In this document: positions 1 to 6,741 of the stretch, piece by piece
Layout of the letters: the number at the start of each line of letters is the position of its first letter
Numbering within the stretch: position 1 is the stretch's first letter
Assembly (NCBI GenBank): GCA_903931645.1
Contig: CAIZDF010000401.1
Location: 1-6,991 of the forward strand
Source: an uncultured Tolumonas sp.
GTDB lineage: Bacteria; Pseudomonadota; Gammaproteobacteria; Enterobacterales; Aeromonadaceae
Direction: 5' to 3'
Length of the DNA: 6,991 nt
Program-made: the position numbers and the translations under genes
Notes under the pieces: model-generated
What the model saw: the letters and a program-made list of their open reading frames with translations, nothing else
What the model was told of the DNA's origin: nothing
Databases searched by the model: none

Positions 1-44
1 ACACAGCAATCCTGACAGCTACCGACAACACCAATCAAGGTTTA

Positions 45-104
45 TAGTGATTGCGTTTTATCCCGTGTAAACCATTTCGCCCTACATCATGTGGGGCATT
101 TTTT
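45..104 (+). terminator. Plus-strand intrinsic terminator near left edge
   Basis: A 7-bp stem (79-85 with 91-97, GCCCTAC/GTGGGGC, one G-T wobble) with a 5-base loop is followed by six Ts at 99-104, which is the form of a rho-independent terminator on the plus strand. Two plus-strand frames that are open from the left edge end just before it, one with TAG at 45-47 and one with TAA at 68-70. A gene lying mostly outside the window and running toward fis could therefore end here. The visible tail (14 or 22 codons) is too short to identify. Confidence 0.55.
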
Positions 105-490
105 ATCGTTCCGTTTGAGCTGTATCAATACCCTCACAGCACAGGCTAAGTAATAGAATTTATAACACGTCAGATTTACCCTTTCCCGTTTCAAATTGAA
201 TTCCGTTTAACAGCAAGACTGCAAGGAATTGAGCATTGCCCGTCTAATTTTCGGAGTCTATGCAAACGCAGAAAAGAAATGGTTTCCCGACTATCAAAGG
301 GGCGCTTAATAAAACTTAACCTATCGCATCATTTCGACCTGATAAAACCTGACAGTTTTTGGAGCAATACGCGCGGTAGGGTAATGTTTTTTGGAAGCAT
401 AACGCCATTAATGAAGCGATAGATTGTGATAAACAGTCAGTGAAATCGAGCGATAGCAATAGATTATGTGTAGCAGGCTGTGTAGCAGAT
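105..490. other. Gene-free stretch downstream of fis
   Basis: I see no convincing gene, RNA gene or mobile element in this stretch. It is A+T-rich with stops in all frames. The best small frame is ATG at 260 (19 codons, ending at 319) behind a GGAG, which is too short and featureless to call. Near the fis end there is a 10-base direct repeat, TGTGTAGCAG, at 467-476 and 479-488. The stretch separates a likely convergent terminator on the left from the fis terminator on the right. Confidence 0.5.
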
Positions 491-496
491 AAGAAG

Positions 497-527
497 AAAG
501 GCGTTAACCAATAAGGAAAACGCCTTT
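497..527 (-). terminator. Terminator downstream of fis, probably bidirectional
   Basis: A perfect 9-bp stem (497-505 with 519-527, AAAGGCGTT/AACGCCTTT) with a 13-base loop lies 26 bases beyond the fis stop codon. On the minus strand it is followed by a pyrimidine-rich TTTCTTCTT tail. On the plus strand it is followed by TTTTATTT, so it can plausibly stop transcripts from both sides. It marks the end of the dusB-fis unit. Confidence 0.75.
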
Positions 528-553
528 TATTTCAAACTTTTAGCGAAGAGCTA

Positions 554-853
554 TTAGTTCATGCCGTATTTTTTCAGTTTCTTACGCAGGGTACCACGGT
601 TGATGCCCATCATGGTCGCAGCACGGGTTTGGTTACCACGAGTGTACTGCATGATAATGTCAAGCATAGGCGCTTCAACTTCACTCAGAACCATGTCGTA
701 CAGTTCAGTGACGTCCTGACCATTCAATTGCGCCAGATAGTTGCGTAAAGCCTGCTGAACGGAGTCACGTAGTGGGCGTTGCACTGGTTGATGAGTTTGT
801 GCGTGAGTGACGGTAGTCACCAGAGCTTCAGAAGTCACGGTTTGATCCAACAT
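554..853 (-). CDS. fis: DNA-binding protein Fis
   Basis: Fis is a homodimeric nucleoid-associated protein that bends DNA. It activates rRNA and tRNA promoters, assists site-specific recombinases and represses its own operon. The product is 99 residues against 98 in E. coli, so it is full length. The N-terminal half (1-26) is variable and the dimerisation core starts at RPLRDSV (26-32). The C-terminal helix-turn-helix (about 75-94, with [23 protein letters not shown] and the end KYGMN) is nearly identical to the E. coli protein. The gene ends in tandem stops TAA-TAG. It lies 18 bases after dusB with only a weak GAAGAG-type ribosome site, consistent with co-transcription as in E. coli. The residues [20 protein letters not shown] resemble Aeromonas-type Fis (memory, unsearched). 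Confidence 0.98.
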   Translation of the reverse strand: MLDQTVTSEALVTTVTHAQTHQPVQRPLRDSVQQALRNYLAQLNGQDVTELYDMVLSEVEAPMLDIIMQYTRGNQTRAATMMGINRGTLRKKLKKYGMN

Positions 854-871
854 AATTTTTTCTGCTCTTCA

Positions 872-1840
872 TTATGCAATTGCGTTACTAAAATACAGCT
901 TCAATGCGTCAAGTTGCTGTTCAGCACTTGTTAACGTATTGAAACCTCTGCGGAAATGCTTTGCTGACTCGTATTTCTCCAAATACCAGGCAACATGTTT
1001 TCTGGCAAAACGCACTCCTTTGGCTTCGCCGTAGAACTGATGCAAAGCTGCAACATGTTCCAGCACGATAGCTCTGATCTCATCCCATTCCGGCGATGGC
1101 AGATCGGAACCGTGCGTCAAAAAATGGCGGATACGATTAAACAACCAAGGTTGTCCTTGCGCAGCCCGTCCAATCATGATGGCATCAGCACCGGTGTACT
1201 CCAGTACAGCCAGTGCTTTTTGCGGAGTATCGATATCACCGTTCGCCACTACAGGAATAGAAACATGCTGTTTGATAGCGCGGATCGTGTCGTATTCGGC
1301 CTGACCATTGAATAAACACGCACGGGTACGCCCGTGTACAGTCAAGGCCTGAACACCACAGGATTCGGCTATTTCAGCAATTTCCACCCCATTACGATGT
1401 TCGGTATCCCATCCGGTTCTGATCTTCAGGGTAACGGGTACATCAACGGCAGCGACTACTGTTTGCAAGATCTCACGCACCAGCGCAGGGTCTTGCAACA
1501 GGGCTGAACCGGCTAAACGACGATTAATCTTTTTAGCTGGGCAACCCATATTGATATCAATTATCTGTGCACCTTCGGAAACTGAGCGGCGGGCGGCATC
1601 CGCCATCCAATCCGGTTCTGATCCTACAATCTGCACAGCGCGTATACCCGGCTCATCAGCCAAATACATTCGCTTAAGCGATTTATCGGTACCCCAGGTC
1701 TCCGGGTTAGCCGACATCATCTCAGAGACCGCCATGCCAGCTCCCATTCGCAAACACAACTGCCGGAACGGTTGGTCTGAAACACCAGCCATCGGTGCAA
1801 CAACAACCGGGGCTGATAACGAATAAGGTCCAATTTGCAT
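872..1840 (-). CDS. dusB: tRNA-dihydrouridine synthase B
   Basis: DusB is an FMN-dependent enzyme that uses NADPH to reduce uridine to dihydrouridine in the tRNA D-loop (U17 in E. coli). The product is 322 residues against 321 in E. coli, with an N-terminal TIM barrel and a C-terminal helical tRNA-binding domain. Visible motifs are APMAGVSD (15-22) at the FMN site, DINMGCPAKK (95-104) with catalytic Cys100, LKIRTGW (138-144), VHGRTRACLFNG (168-179), ANGDI (199-203) and IGRAAQG (223-229). The start at 1840 gives the usual MxIG beginning and has an AGGG about 11 bases upstream. It is the first gene of the dusB-fis unit and carries the candidate promoter 1863-1898 in front of it. All key residues are intact. 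Confidence 0.98.
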   Translation of the reverse strand: MQIGPYSLSAPVVVAPMAGVSDQPFRQLCLRMGAGMAVSEMMSANPETWGTDKSLKRMYLADEPGIRAVQIVGSEPDWMADAARRSVSEGAQIIDINMGCPAKKINRRLAGSALLQDPALVREILQTVVAAVDVPVTLKIRTGWDTEHRNGVEIAEIAESCGVQALTVHGRTRACLFNGQAEYDTIRAIKQHVSIPVVANGDIDTPQKALAVLEYTGADAIMIGRAAQGQPWLFNRIRHFLTHGSDLPSPEWDEIRAIVLEHVAALHQFYGEAKGVRFARKHVAWYLEKYESAKHFRRGFNTLTSAEQQLDALKLYFSNAIA

Positions 1841-1862
1841 GACGTGACACCCTAAGCTTGAG

Positions 1863-1898
1863 GGCGCGTATCTTACGGCTTTTTCACCACGCTGAAAA
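1863..1898 (-). promoter_or_regulatory. Candidate dusB-fis promoter with GC-rich discriminator
   Basis: Read on the minus strand: -35 TTTTCA (1893-1898), a 17-base spacer, -10 TAAGAT (1870-1875), then the GC-rich discriminator ACGCGCCC. The predicted start is a C near 1863, giving a short leader of about 23 bases. In E. coli the fis promoter is known to carry a GC-rich discriminator, to start with CTP and to be under stringent control, so this layout matches. The hexamers are each 4 of 6 to consensus. The assignment is inference from spacing and context. Confidence 0.6.
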
Positions 1899-1913
1899 GG
1901 TTAGAAATTGAGC
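1899..1913 (-). promoter_or_regulatory. Putative Fis-binding site (autorepression) upstream of dusB-fis
   Basis: The minus-strand 15-mer GCTCAATTTCTAACC fits the degenerate Fis consensus (G, pyrimidine at 4, A-rich centre, purine at 12, C at 15) at all but one position. It abuts the -35 hexamer, so its centre is near -43 relative to the predicted start. In E. coli the main autorepressing Fis site of the fis operon lies near -42. The match in both sequence and position makes this a good candidate operator. Confidence 0.55.
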
Positions 1914-2008
1914 GTAAGGTGAAAAAAATGCTTGTATTTTCTGACGAAAATCCTTGCCAAATCGTTTCGCTAACCAGATCAGACAAATACCGAACTTTTA
2001 ACAACGTT

Positions 2009-2887
2009 TCAGGCTTTTTTTATTCCATCCAGACGGCACCATTCTTCACGAGTGGTGGCTGGGTTCATCGCAAACCACTGGCTATAAACCTCTAGCAGCT
2101 CAGGTGCCTGACTTTCCAAAATGCCGGAAATAGCCATGCGGCCTTGCGATTTAACCAGTCCGCTGATCAAGCCAGACAGCTCACGTAACGGGCCAGCCAG
2201 GATATTGGCGACCACGATATCGGCTTGCAGCCCTGTGGGCTGATCTTCTGGCAGATACAATTCCAGTTGGTCACTAACGCCATTGCGCTGCGCATTATCG
2301 CGGCTCGCTTCAATCGCCTGCGGGTCAATATCAATGCCGATCACGCGTGCGGCACCCAGCTTCAGGGCGGCAATTGCCAGAATGCCGGAGCCGCAGCCAA
2401 AATCGACTAAGGTTTTGCCGGTCAGATCGAGGCTGTCCAGCCATTGCAGACAAAGTGCAGTCGTCGGGTGTGTACCCGTACCAAAAGCTAAACCGGGATC
2501 GAGCAAAACGTTGACGGCAGTCGGGTCCGGTACATCACGCCAGCTTGGGCAGATCCACAGGCGTTCACCAAACTGCATCGGCTGGAAATGCTCCATCCAT
2601 TCACGCACCCAATCTTTATCTTCCAGCAGTTCAACCTGATACGGCACATCTTCACTGATGTGTTTCTGGAAAAACGCGATGATTGGCGCCGGGTCGACTT
2701 CCGCATCAAACAGACCAATGCAGCGGGTATCGCCCCATAATTTCGTTTCCCCCGGTAGCGGTTCATAAACCGGCGTATCTTGGGCGTCCATGTAGGTGAC
2801 GGCCTGTGCGCCCAGTCCCATCAACATATTGCTGACTTTATTGGCGCTTTTGGCGGTTGCATTGATTTTGATTTGGATCCAGGGCAT
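2009..2887 (-). CDS. prmA: Ribosomal protein L11 methyltransferase
   Basis: PrmA uses S-adenosylmethionine to trimethylate lysines and the N-terminus of ribosomal protein L11, before or during ribosome assembly in the cytoplasm. The product is 292 residues against 293 in E. coli. An N-terminal L11-recognition domain (1 to about 55, beginning MPWIQIKI) is joined by a linker ([13 protein letters not shown], 91-103) to a class I methyltransferase domain. Visible motifs are [13 protein letters not shown] (131-143), the SAM loop [10 protein letters not shown] (161-170), the acidic GIDID (184-188), ANIL (228-231) and SGIL (254-257). The start at 2887 lacks a strong ribosome site but gives the family's usual N-terminus. 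It follows the EIICB-like gene by 83 bases with no terminator in between, so some read-through is possible. It is separated from dusB by 168 bases holding a promoter. Confidence 0.97.
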   Translation of the reverse strand: MPWIQIKINATAKSANKVSNMLMGLGAQAVTYMDAQDTPVYEPLPGETKLWGDTRCIGLFDAEVDPAPIIAFFQKHISEDVPYQVELLEDKDWVREWMEHFQPMQFGERLWICPSWRDVPDPTAVNVLLDPGLAFGTGTHPTTALCLQWLDSLDLTGKTLVDFGCGSGILAIAALKLGAARVIGIDIDPQAIEASRDNAQRNGVSDQLELYLPEDQPTGLQADIVVANILAGPLRELSGLISGLVKSQGRMAISGILESQAPELLEVYSQWFAMNPATTREEWCRLDGIKKA

Positions 2888-2970
2888 GGCAATACATCGG
2901 GTTATAAAAAAGAGGGCTATTCTAACACTCGCTAGTCAACGGATTGAATCATCTTTTCTATTGGCTGGTG

Positions 2971-4284
2971 CTAGTCCATGCGAAACGGCATCAACGGATG
3001 AATTTCTCGTGGTGTCAGATCCAGCGATTGGCGTTTAGCCAGATTATGAATGCGACTTTCCAGCGTCAGGGCGATAGGGCCGTTAAACAATTCAGCCCGT
3101 TGCGTCGACAGTATTTTTATCGACATCACCCCTAATTGATGTAATCGATCTCGGTTTAAATCAGCCACAGTTTCAACATCGACAATCAAACGAGTGAGAT
3201 CGGCGCGCAAGGCTACTAGATTTCCCAATCCGCCCATGGCTTTTATGTAACTGATCGTCAGGTAATCCACATCGAGTAATAATTCAGGTCCGTTAGATAG
3301 TGGTTGCGATACCGCTTCATTAGTTGATGCATTAAAAAAATGGATCGGGTGTTGGCTGATATAACCCCGTAATTCGTACAACAAGATACCGAATAACGAC
3401 ATAGGGATCGCAAACCAGACGGTTGAAATACTGGCGTAAGCGATTTGTTCCTGCTGCAACCAATGACAGCCATTATTTACAAACCCCAGAACAAACAACG
3501 TATAGATACAATGCCGAGGCGCCCATAACAGCAGCAGTAATAGCATCGGTTGTGCCTGACCGGATGCAATCATCAGCAAACTTAATATGCCATTCAAAAC
3601 CCGTTTCTGGGTCTTGGTGCCCGCAATATTGATCAGCGCACGTTGGAAGATCCAAGAAATGCAAAGTATCACCAGCCATATATACGGCGACGCCAAAAAA
3701 GAGTGCCAAGGCAAGCTGGTGAGTTGTAATTCAGCAACTGTTCCGCCGGATAACAGCAACAGTGGTTCCAACCAGAGTAACAACTCGACGGTTTGGTGTT
3801 GCAGTAGGAGTTGGTTAAAAAGATGCAGTAAGCCAGCAACAGGCAATGACAATAACAGACAGAAAAAACCGTTGCATAACAATACAATCGCATCGCCCTG
3901 AAAGGCTCTTAACCAGGATGGTACGCGAATTTTTTGTGTAAAGGGCGTCGCCCAAACAACGGCATAACCACTAAGTAATGCGGCAATAATATCGGTAGGA
4001 AAATGCTCAGGACCAAGCGAGTGCAACAACTTTGCCATTAAGACATAACTCAGGCAAGCGTTGAGCGGCTGCATGTCATATTGATAATTGCTGCGACTGA
4101 TAGCGATAGCCATCGCCAGTAAAAGGGGAGCGGATTGCTGGAGCCCCTTAAAGATGGTCAACCAGAGGTGTCCGGTATAATCGATATTAGCAATCATCAC
4201 CTGTGGCATATGGGCAAAGGTGAGCAGCAAAATCGGTAAAATTAGCAGACGCTGTTGGTTGTCATCAAAACTGGTAGATAGCAT
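2971..4284 (-). CDS. Degenerate PTS EIICB-like membrane protein (glucose family), likely non-catalytic
   Basis: The 437-residue product has about ten hydrophobic segments (about 11-305) and a soluble C-terminal domain (about 331-417). The membrane part aligns by eye with PtsG-type EIIC: RLLILPILLL (12-21) with the N-terminal ALMLPV segment, LQQSAPLLLAMAIAIS (48-63) with FANMPLIFAIGVALG, and QKIRVPSWLRAFQG (117-130) with YRIKLPEYLGFFAG. TKTQKRVLNGI (223-233) to LLWAPRHCIYTLFVLG (252-267) aligns with the GITEP region. The C-terminal part matches EIIB: IKAMGGLGNLVAL, ADLTRLIVDV (361-370) and FNGPIALTLESRI (400-412). Key residues are lost. The EIIB phosphocysteine is Asp362, GITEP is SGQAQP (241-246), the HH motif is missing, and the substrate loop is short. 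No EIIA is nearby. Transport by phosphorylation is therefore unlikely. A sensor or regulatory role is my inference. The frame is intact with no stops. ATG at 4284 fits the family N-terminus although the ribosome site is weak. Confidence 0.75.
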   Translation of the reverse strand: MLSTSFDDNQQRLLILPILLLTFAHMPQVMIANIDYTGHLWLTIFKGLQQSAPLLLAMAIAISRSNYQYDMQPLNACLSYVLMAKLLHSLGPEHFPTDIIAALLSGYAVVWATPFTQKIRVPSWLRAFQGDAIVLLCNGFFCLLLSLPVAGLLHLFNQLLLQHQTVELLLWLEPLLLLSGGTVAELQLTSLPWHSFLASPYIWLVILCISWIFQRALINIAGTKTQKRVLNGILSLLMIASGQAQPMLLLLLLWAPRHCIYTLFVLGFVNNGCHWLQQEQIAYASISTVWFAIPMSLFGILLYELRGYISQHPIHFFNASTNEAVSQPLSNGPELLLDVDYLTISYIKAMGGLGNLVALRADLTRLIVDVETVADLNRDRLHQLGVMSIKILSTQRAELFNGPIALTLESRIHNLAKRQSLDLTPREIHPLMPFRMD

Positions 4285-4299
4285 AACACTTTATAAAAC

Positions 4300-4334
4300 T
4301 GTGAGCATTGTATCATTTTAGCGCAAAACGTAAA
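4300..4334 (-). promoter_or_regulatory. Candidate promoter of the EIICB-like gene
   Basis: Read on the minus strand: -35 TTTACG (4329-4334), a 16-base spacer, and an extended -10, TGATACAAT (TACAAT at 4307-4312). The predicted start is near 4300, leaving a leader of about 16 bases. It sits between the accC terminator and the gene start, so the gene need not depend on the acc operon. Confidence 0.5.
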
Positions 4335-4350
4335 GAATAGCAGGATAAAT

Positions 4351-4366
4351 TGTGAGGTTGCTCGCA
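4351..4366 (-). promoter_or_regulatory. Putative CRP-cAMP site upstream of the EIICB-like gene
   Basis: The 16-mer TGTGA-N6-TCGCA (plus-strand reading) matches 9 of the 10 core bases of the CRP consensus TGTGA-N6-TCACA. It is flanked by A/T on both sides (AAAT before, TAAA after). The centre lies at about -58 from the predicted start, close to the -61.5 class I activating position given the uncertainty in the start site. CRP control would suit a PTS-related gene. Confidence 0.5.
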
Positions 4367-4367
4367 T

Positions 4368-4395
4368 AAAAAAGGCCGCGAATGAGCGCGGCCTT
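4368..4395 (-). terminator. Intrinsic terminator of the aroQ-accB-accC unit
   Basis: A perfect 9-bp, GC-rich stem (4372-4380 with 4387-4395, AAGGCCGCG/CGCGGCCTT) with a 6-base loop is followed on the minus strand by a T run (complement of 4373-4368). It starts 16 bases after the accC stop codon. The plus-strand side lacks a T run, so it acts leftward only. Confidence 0.92.
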
Positions 4396-4411
4396 AAATA
4401 AGAAGGAGGGC

Positions 4412-5752
4412 TTAGAGACCTAACTTCTTGTGTAGATAGTGAATATTGGTGCCACCGTTGTGGAAGTTTTCATCCCGCAGGATTTCTTTGTGTAGTGGAA
4501 TATTGGTCTTGATCCCTTCTACCACAATTTCATCCAGTGCATGACGCATACGCGCGATGGCAACATCACGGTTTTCACCGTAACAAATTAACTTGCCGAT
4601 CATCGAATCGTAATGCGGTGGTACGGTATAGCCGGAATAAATATGCGAATCCCAGCGAACACCTAAACCACCCGGAGCATGGAACCATTGGATCTTACCG
4701 GGTGCCTGCAAGAACGTCTGTGGATCTTCTGCATTGATACGACATTCGATCGCATGACCGCGGATACGAATTTCATCCTGTTTGATCGACAGCGGCTGAC
4801 CAGCAGCAATTTTCAGCTGTTCTTTGATCAGATCGACGCCGGTGATCATTTCTGTTACCGGATGTTCTACCTGAATACGGGTGTTCATTTCGATGAAATA
4901 GAACTCGCCGTTTTCGTACAGGAATTCAAAAGTACCAGCGCCACGGTAGTTAATTTCGATACATGCACGAACACAACGTTCGCCGATGTAACGACGCATT
5001 TCTTCTGTAATGCCCGGTGCTGGTGCTTCTTCAACTACTTTTTGGTGACGACGTTGCATAGAGCAATCACGTTCACCCAGATAGATCGCATTACCTTGGC
5101 CATCGGCTAATACCTGGATCTCGATATGACGCGGATTTTCCAGATATTTTTCCATGTAAACCATGTCGTTGCCAAAGAACTGGCCAGCTTCTGATTTTGT
5201 CAGTGCAACTGAGTTTTGCAGTTCTTCTTCCTGGCGAACAACACGCATACCACGACCACCACCGCCACCGGCAGCTTTGATGATGACTGGATAACCGATG
5301 CGTTTAGCAATAGCGGCATTTTGTTTGGCATCGTCGCCAATCGGGCCGCCTGAACCTGGTACACAAGGTACACCAGCTTTTTTCATCGCTTCAATAGCTG
5401 AAACTTTGTCGCCCATCAGACGGATAGTTTCAGCTCTTGGGCCGATAAAAATAAAGCCAGATTTTTCTACCTGCTCAGCAAAGTCGGCATTTTCAGACAA
5501 GAAGCCATAACCAGGGTGAATAGCTACTGCACCGGTCACTTCTGCTGCGGCAATAATAGAAGGCACGTTCAGATAAGAATCTTTAGCCGACGGCTTACCG
5601 ATACAGATGGTTTCGTCTGCCAGTTTAACGTGTTTCAGATCGCGGTCTGCGGTGGAATGCACAGCTACCGTTTTGATACCGAGCTCTTTGCATGCCCGCA
5701 GGATGCGCAAAGCGATTTCACCACGGTTAGCGATGACAATTTTATCCAACAT
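4412..5752 (-). CDS. accC: Biotin carboxylase subunit of acetyl-CoA carboxylase
   Basis: AccC carboxylates the biotin carried on AccB, using ATP and bicarbonate, as the first half-reaction of acetyl-CoA carboxylase (malonyl-CoA synthesis for fatty acids, cytoplasm). The product is 446 residues, the family's usual length. Order: biotin carboxylase N-domain (1 to about 113, from [14 protein letters not shown]), ATP-grasp domain (about 114-320), C-terminal domain (about 335-442). The glycine loop [10 protein letters not shown] is at 161-170. Residues matching the E. coli active site at the same numbers are Lys116, Lys159, His209, Lys238, Glu276, Glu288, Arg292, Glu296 and Arg338 ([11 protein letters not shown] at 288-298). 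The start is 11 bases after the accB stop with a GAGAG ribosome site, so the two are translated from one message. It is followed by a strong terminator. Confidence 0.99.
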   Translation of the reverse strand: MLDKIVIANRGEIALRILRACKELGIKTVAVHSTADRDLKHVKLADETICIGKPSAKDSYLNVPSIIAAAEVTGAVAIHPGYGFLSENADFAEQVEKSGFIFIGPRAETIRLMGDKVSAIEAMKKAGVPCVPGSGGPIGDDAKQNAAIAKRIGYPVIIKAAGGGGGRGMRVVRQEEELQNSVALTKSEAGQFFGNDMVYMEKYLENPRHIEIQVLADGQGNAIYLGERDCSMQRRHQKVVEEAPAPGITEEMRRYIGERCVRACIEINYRGAGTFEFLYENGEFYFIEMNTRIQVEHPVTEMITGVDLIKEQLKIAAGQPLSIKQDEIRIRGHAIECRINAEDPQTFLQAPGKIQWFHAPGGLGVRWDSHIYSGYTVPPHYDSMIGKLICYGENRDVAIARMRHALDEIVVEGIKTNIPLHKEILRDENFHNGGTNIHYLHKKLGL

Positions 5753-5763
5753 AACGAGCTCTC

Positions 5764-6216
5764 TTATTCGATGATAAACAGAGGCTGATCAAATTCAACG
5801 GTGTCGCCGTTCTCAACCAGAATGCTTTTCACCACACCCGCTTTATCAGACTGGATCTGGTTCATCATTTTCATTGCTTCAACGATGCACAGTGGGTCAC
5901 CCACTTTTACTGATTGACCTACTTCAACAAACGCTTTCGCATCTGGGCCAGAGGAGCGGTAGAAAGTACCAACCATTGGTGAACGCATGGTTTGGCCATT
6001 TACTGCTTCTGGGGCTGCAACAACGTTTGCTACTGGTGCAACAGCAGATACTGCAGCTTGAGGTGCCTGTGGTACTGCAAAATTGACCATAGGTGCCGCC
6101 TGACCGCTGACTGCGCGGCTGATGCGAACCGATTCTTCACCTTCGGTGATTTCCAGTTCAACAATGCCGGATTCTTCAACCAGCTCGATCAGTTTTTTGA
6201 TTTTACGGATATCCAT
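5764..6216 (-). CDS. accB: Biotin carboxyl carrier protein of acetyl-CoA carboxylase
   Basis: AccB carries biotin between biotin carboxylase (AccC) and the AccA-AccD carboxyltransferase. The product is 150 residues (156 in E. coli). The N-terminal segment [18 protein letters not shown] (1-18) is the AccC-interacting part, an Ala/Pro/Val-rich linker spans about 38-72, and the biotinyl domain spans about 75-150. The biotin site is EAMKM (113-117) with Lys116. The 'thumb' typical of bacterial AccB is present (SSGPDAKAF, 88-96). The same frame is open 33 codons further upstream, but that part overlaps aroQ. The MDIRKIKK start at 6216 is the family start, with a modest GAGA about 8 bases ahead. 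AccB is known to repress its own operon in E. coli. No operator is visible here. Confidence 0.98.
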   Translation of the reverse strand: MDIRKIKKLIELVEESGIVELEITEGEESVRISRAVSGQAAPMVNFAVPQAPQAAVSAVAPVANVVAAPEAVNGQTMRSPMVGTFYRSSGPDAKAFVEVGQSVKVGDPLCIVEAMKMMNQIQSDKAGVVKSILVENGDTVEFDQPLFIIE

Positions 6217-6247
6217 TTGCATTCTCAGTTCAACTTCTTCTGCTTGT

Positions 6248-6706
6248 TCAAATAGGGGATGACCGTTCCAGATAACGGACGGCCGCGGTAAGTGCGAATT
6301 CATATCCATCAGCACCTAGACCACATATCACGCCTTTAGCCACATCAGACAAATAGGAGTGATGACGGAAGGGCTCACGGGCATGAACATTCGATAAATG
6401 AATTTCGATAAACGGAATAGCTACACCCAACAAAGCGTCACGAATTGCAACACTGGTATGGGTGAAAGCTGCCGGATTGATGAGGATAAAATCAATTTTT
6501 CCCATCGCCTGATGGATGGTATCCACCAGTTCATATTCCGCGTTAGATTGTTTGTGCGTTAGTTCAACATCCATATTCATGGCAAGTTGTTGCAAACGGC
6601 TGACAATATCGTCCAGTGTTGCGGCACCGTAGATCCCGGGTTCACGTTTTCCCAGCAGATTCAGATTCGGGCCGTTAAGCACTAAAATGCGGAACTTTGC
6701 AGTCAT
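6248..6706 (-). CDS. aroQ: 3-dehydroquinate dehydratase, type II
   Basis: AroQ converts 3-dehydroquinate to 3-dehydroshikimate in the shikimate pathway to aromatic amino acids, and forms a dodecamer in the cytoplasm. From ATG 6706 the product is 152 residues, near the usual 146-150. Motifs are [21 protein letters not shown] (7-27) with lid Arg21 and catalytic Tyr26, [10 protein letters not shown] (76-85) with Asn77 and His83, [17 protein letters not shown] (101-117) with His103 and Arg114, and [11 protein letters not shown] (129-139). The frame extends 13 codons upstream to 6745, but ATG 6706 has a good GAGGAT ribosome site about 10 bases ahead and fits the family, while ATG 6745 has its AAGGA only two bases away. 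It precedes accB by 31 bases, so it probably shares a message with accBC. Confidence 0.97.
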   Translation of the reverse strand: MTAKFRILVLNGPNLNLLGKREPGIYGAATLDDIVSRLQQLAMNMDVELTHKQSNAEYELVDTIHQAMGKIDFILINPAAFTHTSVAIRDALLGVAIPFIEIHLSNVHAREPFRHHSYLSDVAKGVICGLGADGYEFALTAAVRYLERSSPI

Positions 6707-6741
6707 TGAGTCGCTATCCTCAGTAAACATGCAGCGATTTT

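Noticed and set aside
260..319. Small plus-strand frame with GGAG ahead of ATG 260
   Set aside because: Only 19 codons, no signal-peptide or leader-peptide character, and no following regulated gene.
995..1315. 106-codon plus-strand frame
   Set aside because: It is antisense to dusB. No recognisable product.
2283..2639. 118-codon plus-strand frame
   Set aside because: It is antisense to prmA, which is complete with all motifs.
2934..2939. TTGACT on the minus strand as a -35 for prmA
   Set aside because: The candidate -10s (TAGAAT, TATAAC) are 9 and 27 bases away, neither workable.
3587..3901. 104-codon plus-strand frame
   Set aside because: It is antisense to the EIICB-like gene, has a low-complexity Ser/Asn-rich product and no ribosome site or context.
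4679..5110. 143-codon plus-strand frame
   Set aside because: It lies wholly antisense to accC, whose product is complete. The Phe/Thr/Asp-rich translation shows no domain.
6217..6315. Upstream extension of the accB frame (33 extra codons, from 6315)
   Set aside because: It overlaps the aroQ 3' end in another frame, and the family N-terminus MDIRKIKK begins at 6216.
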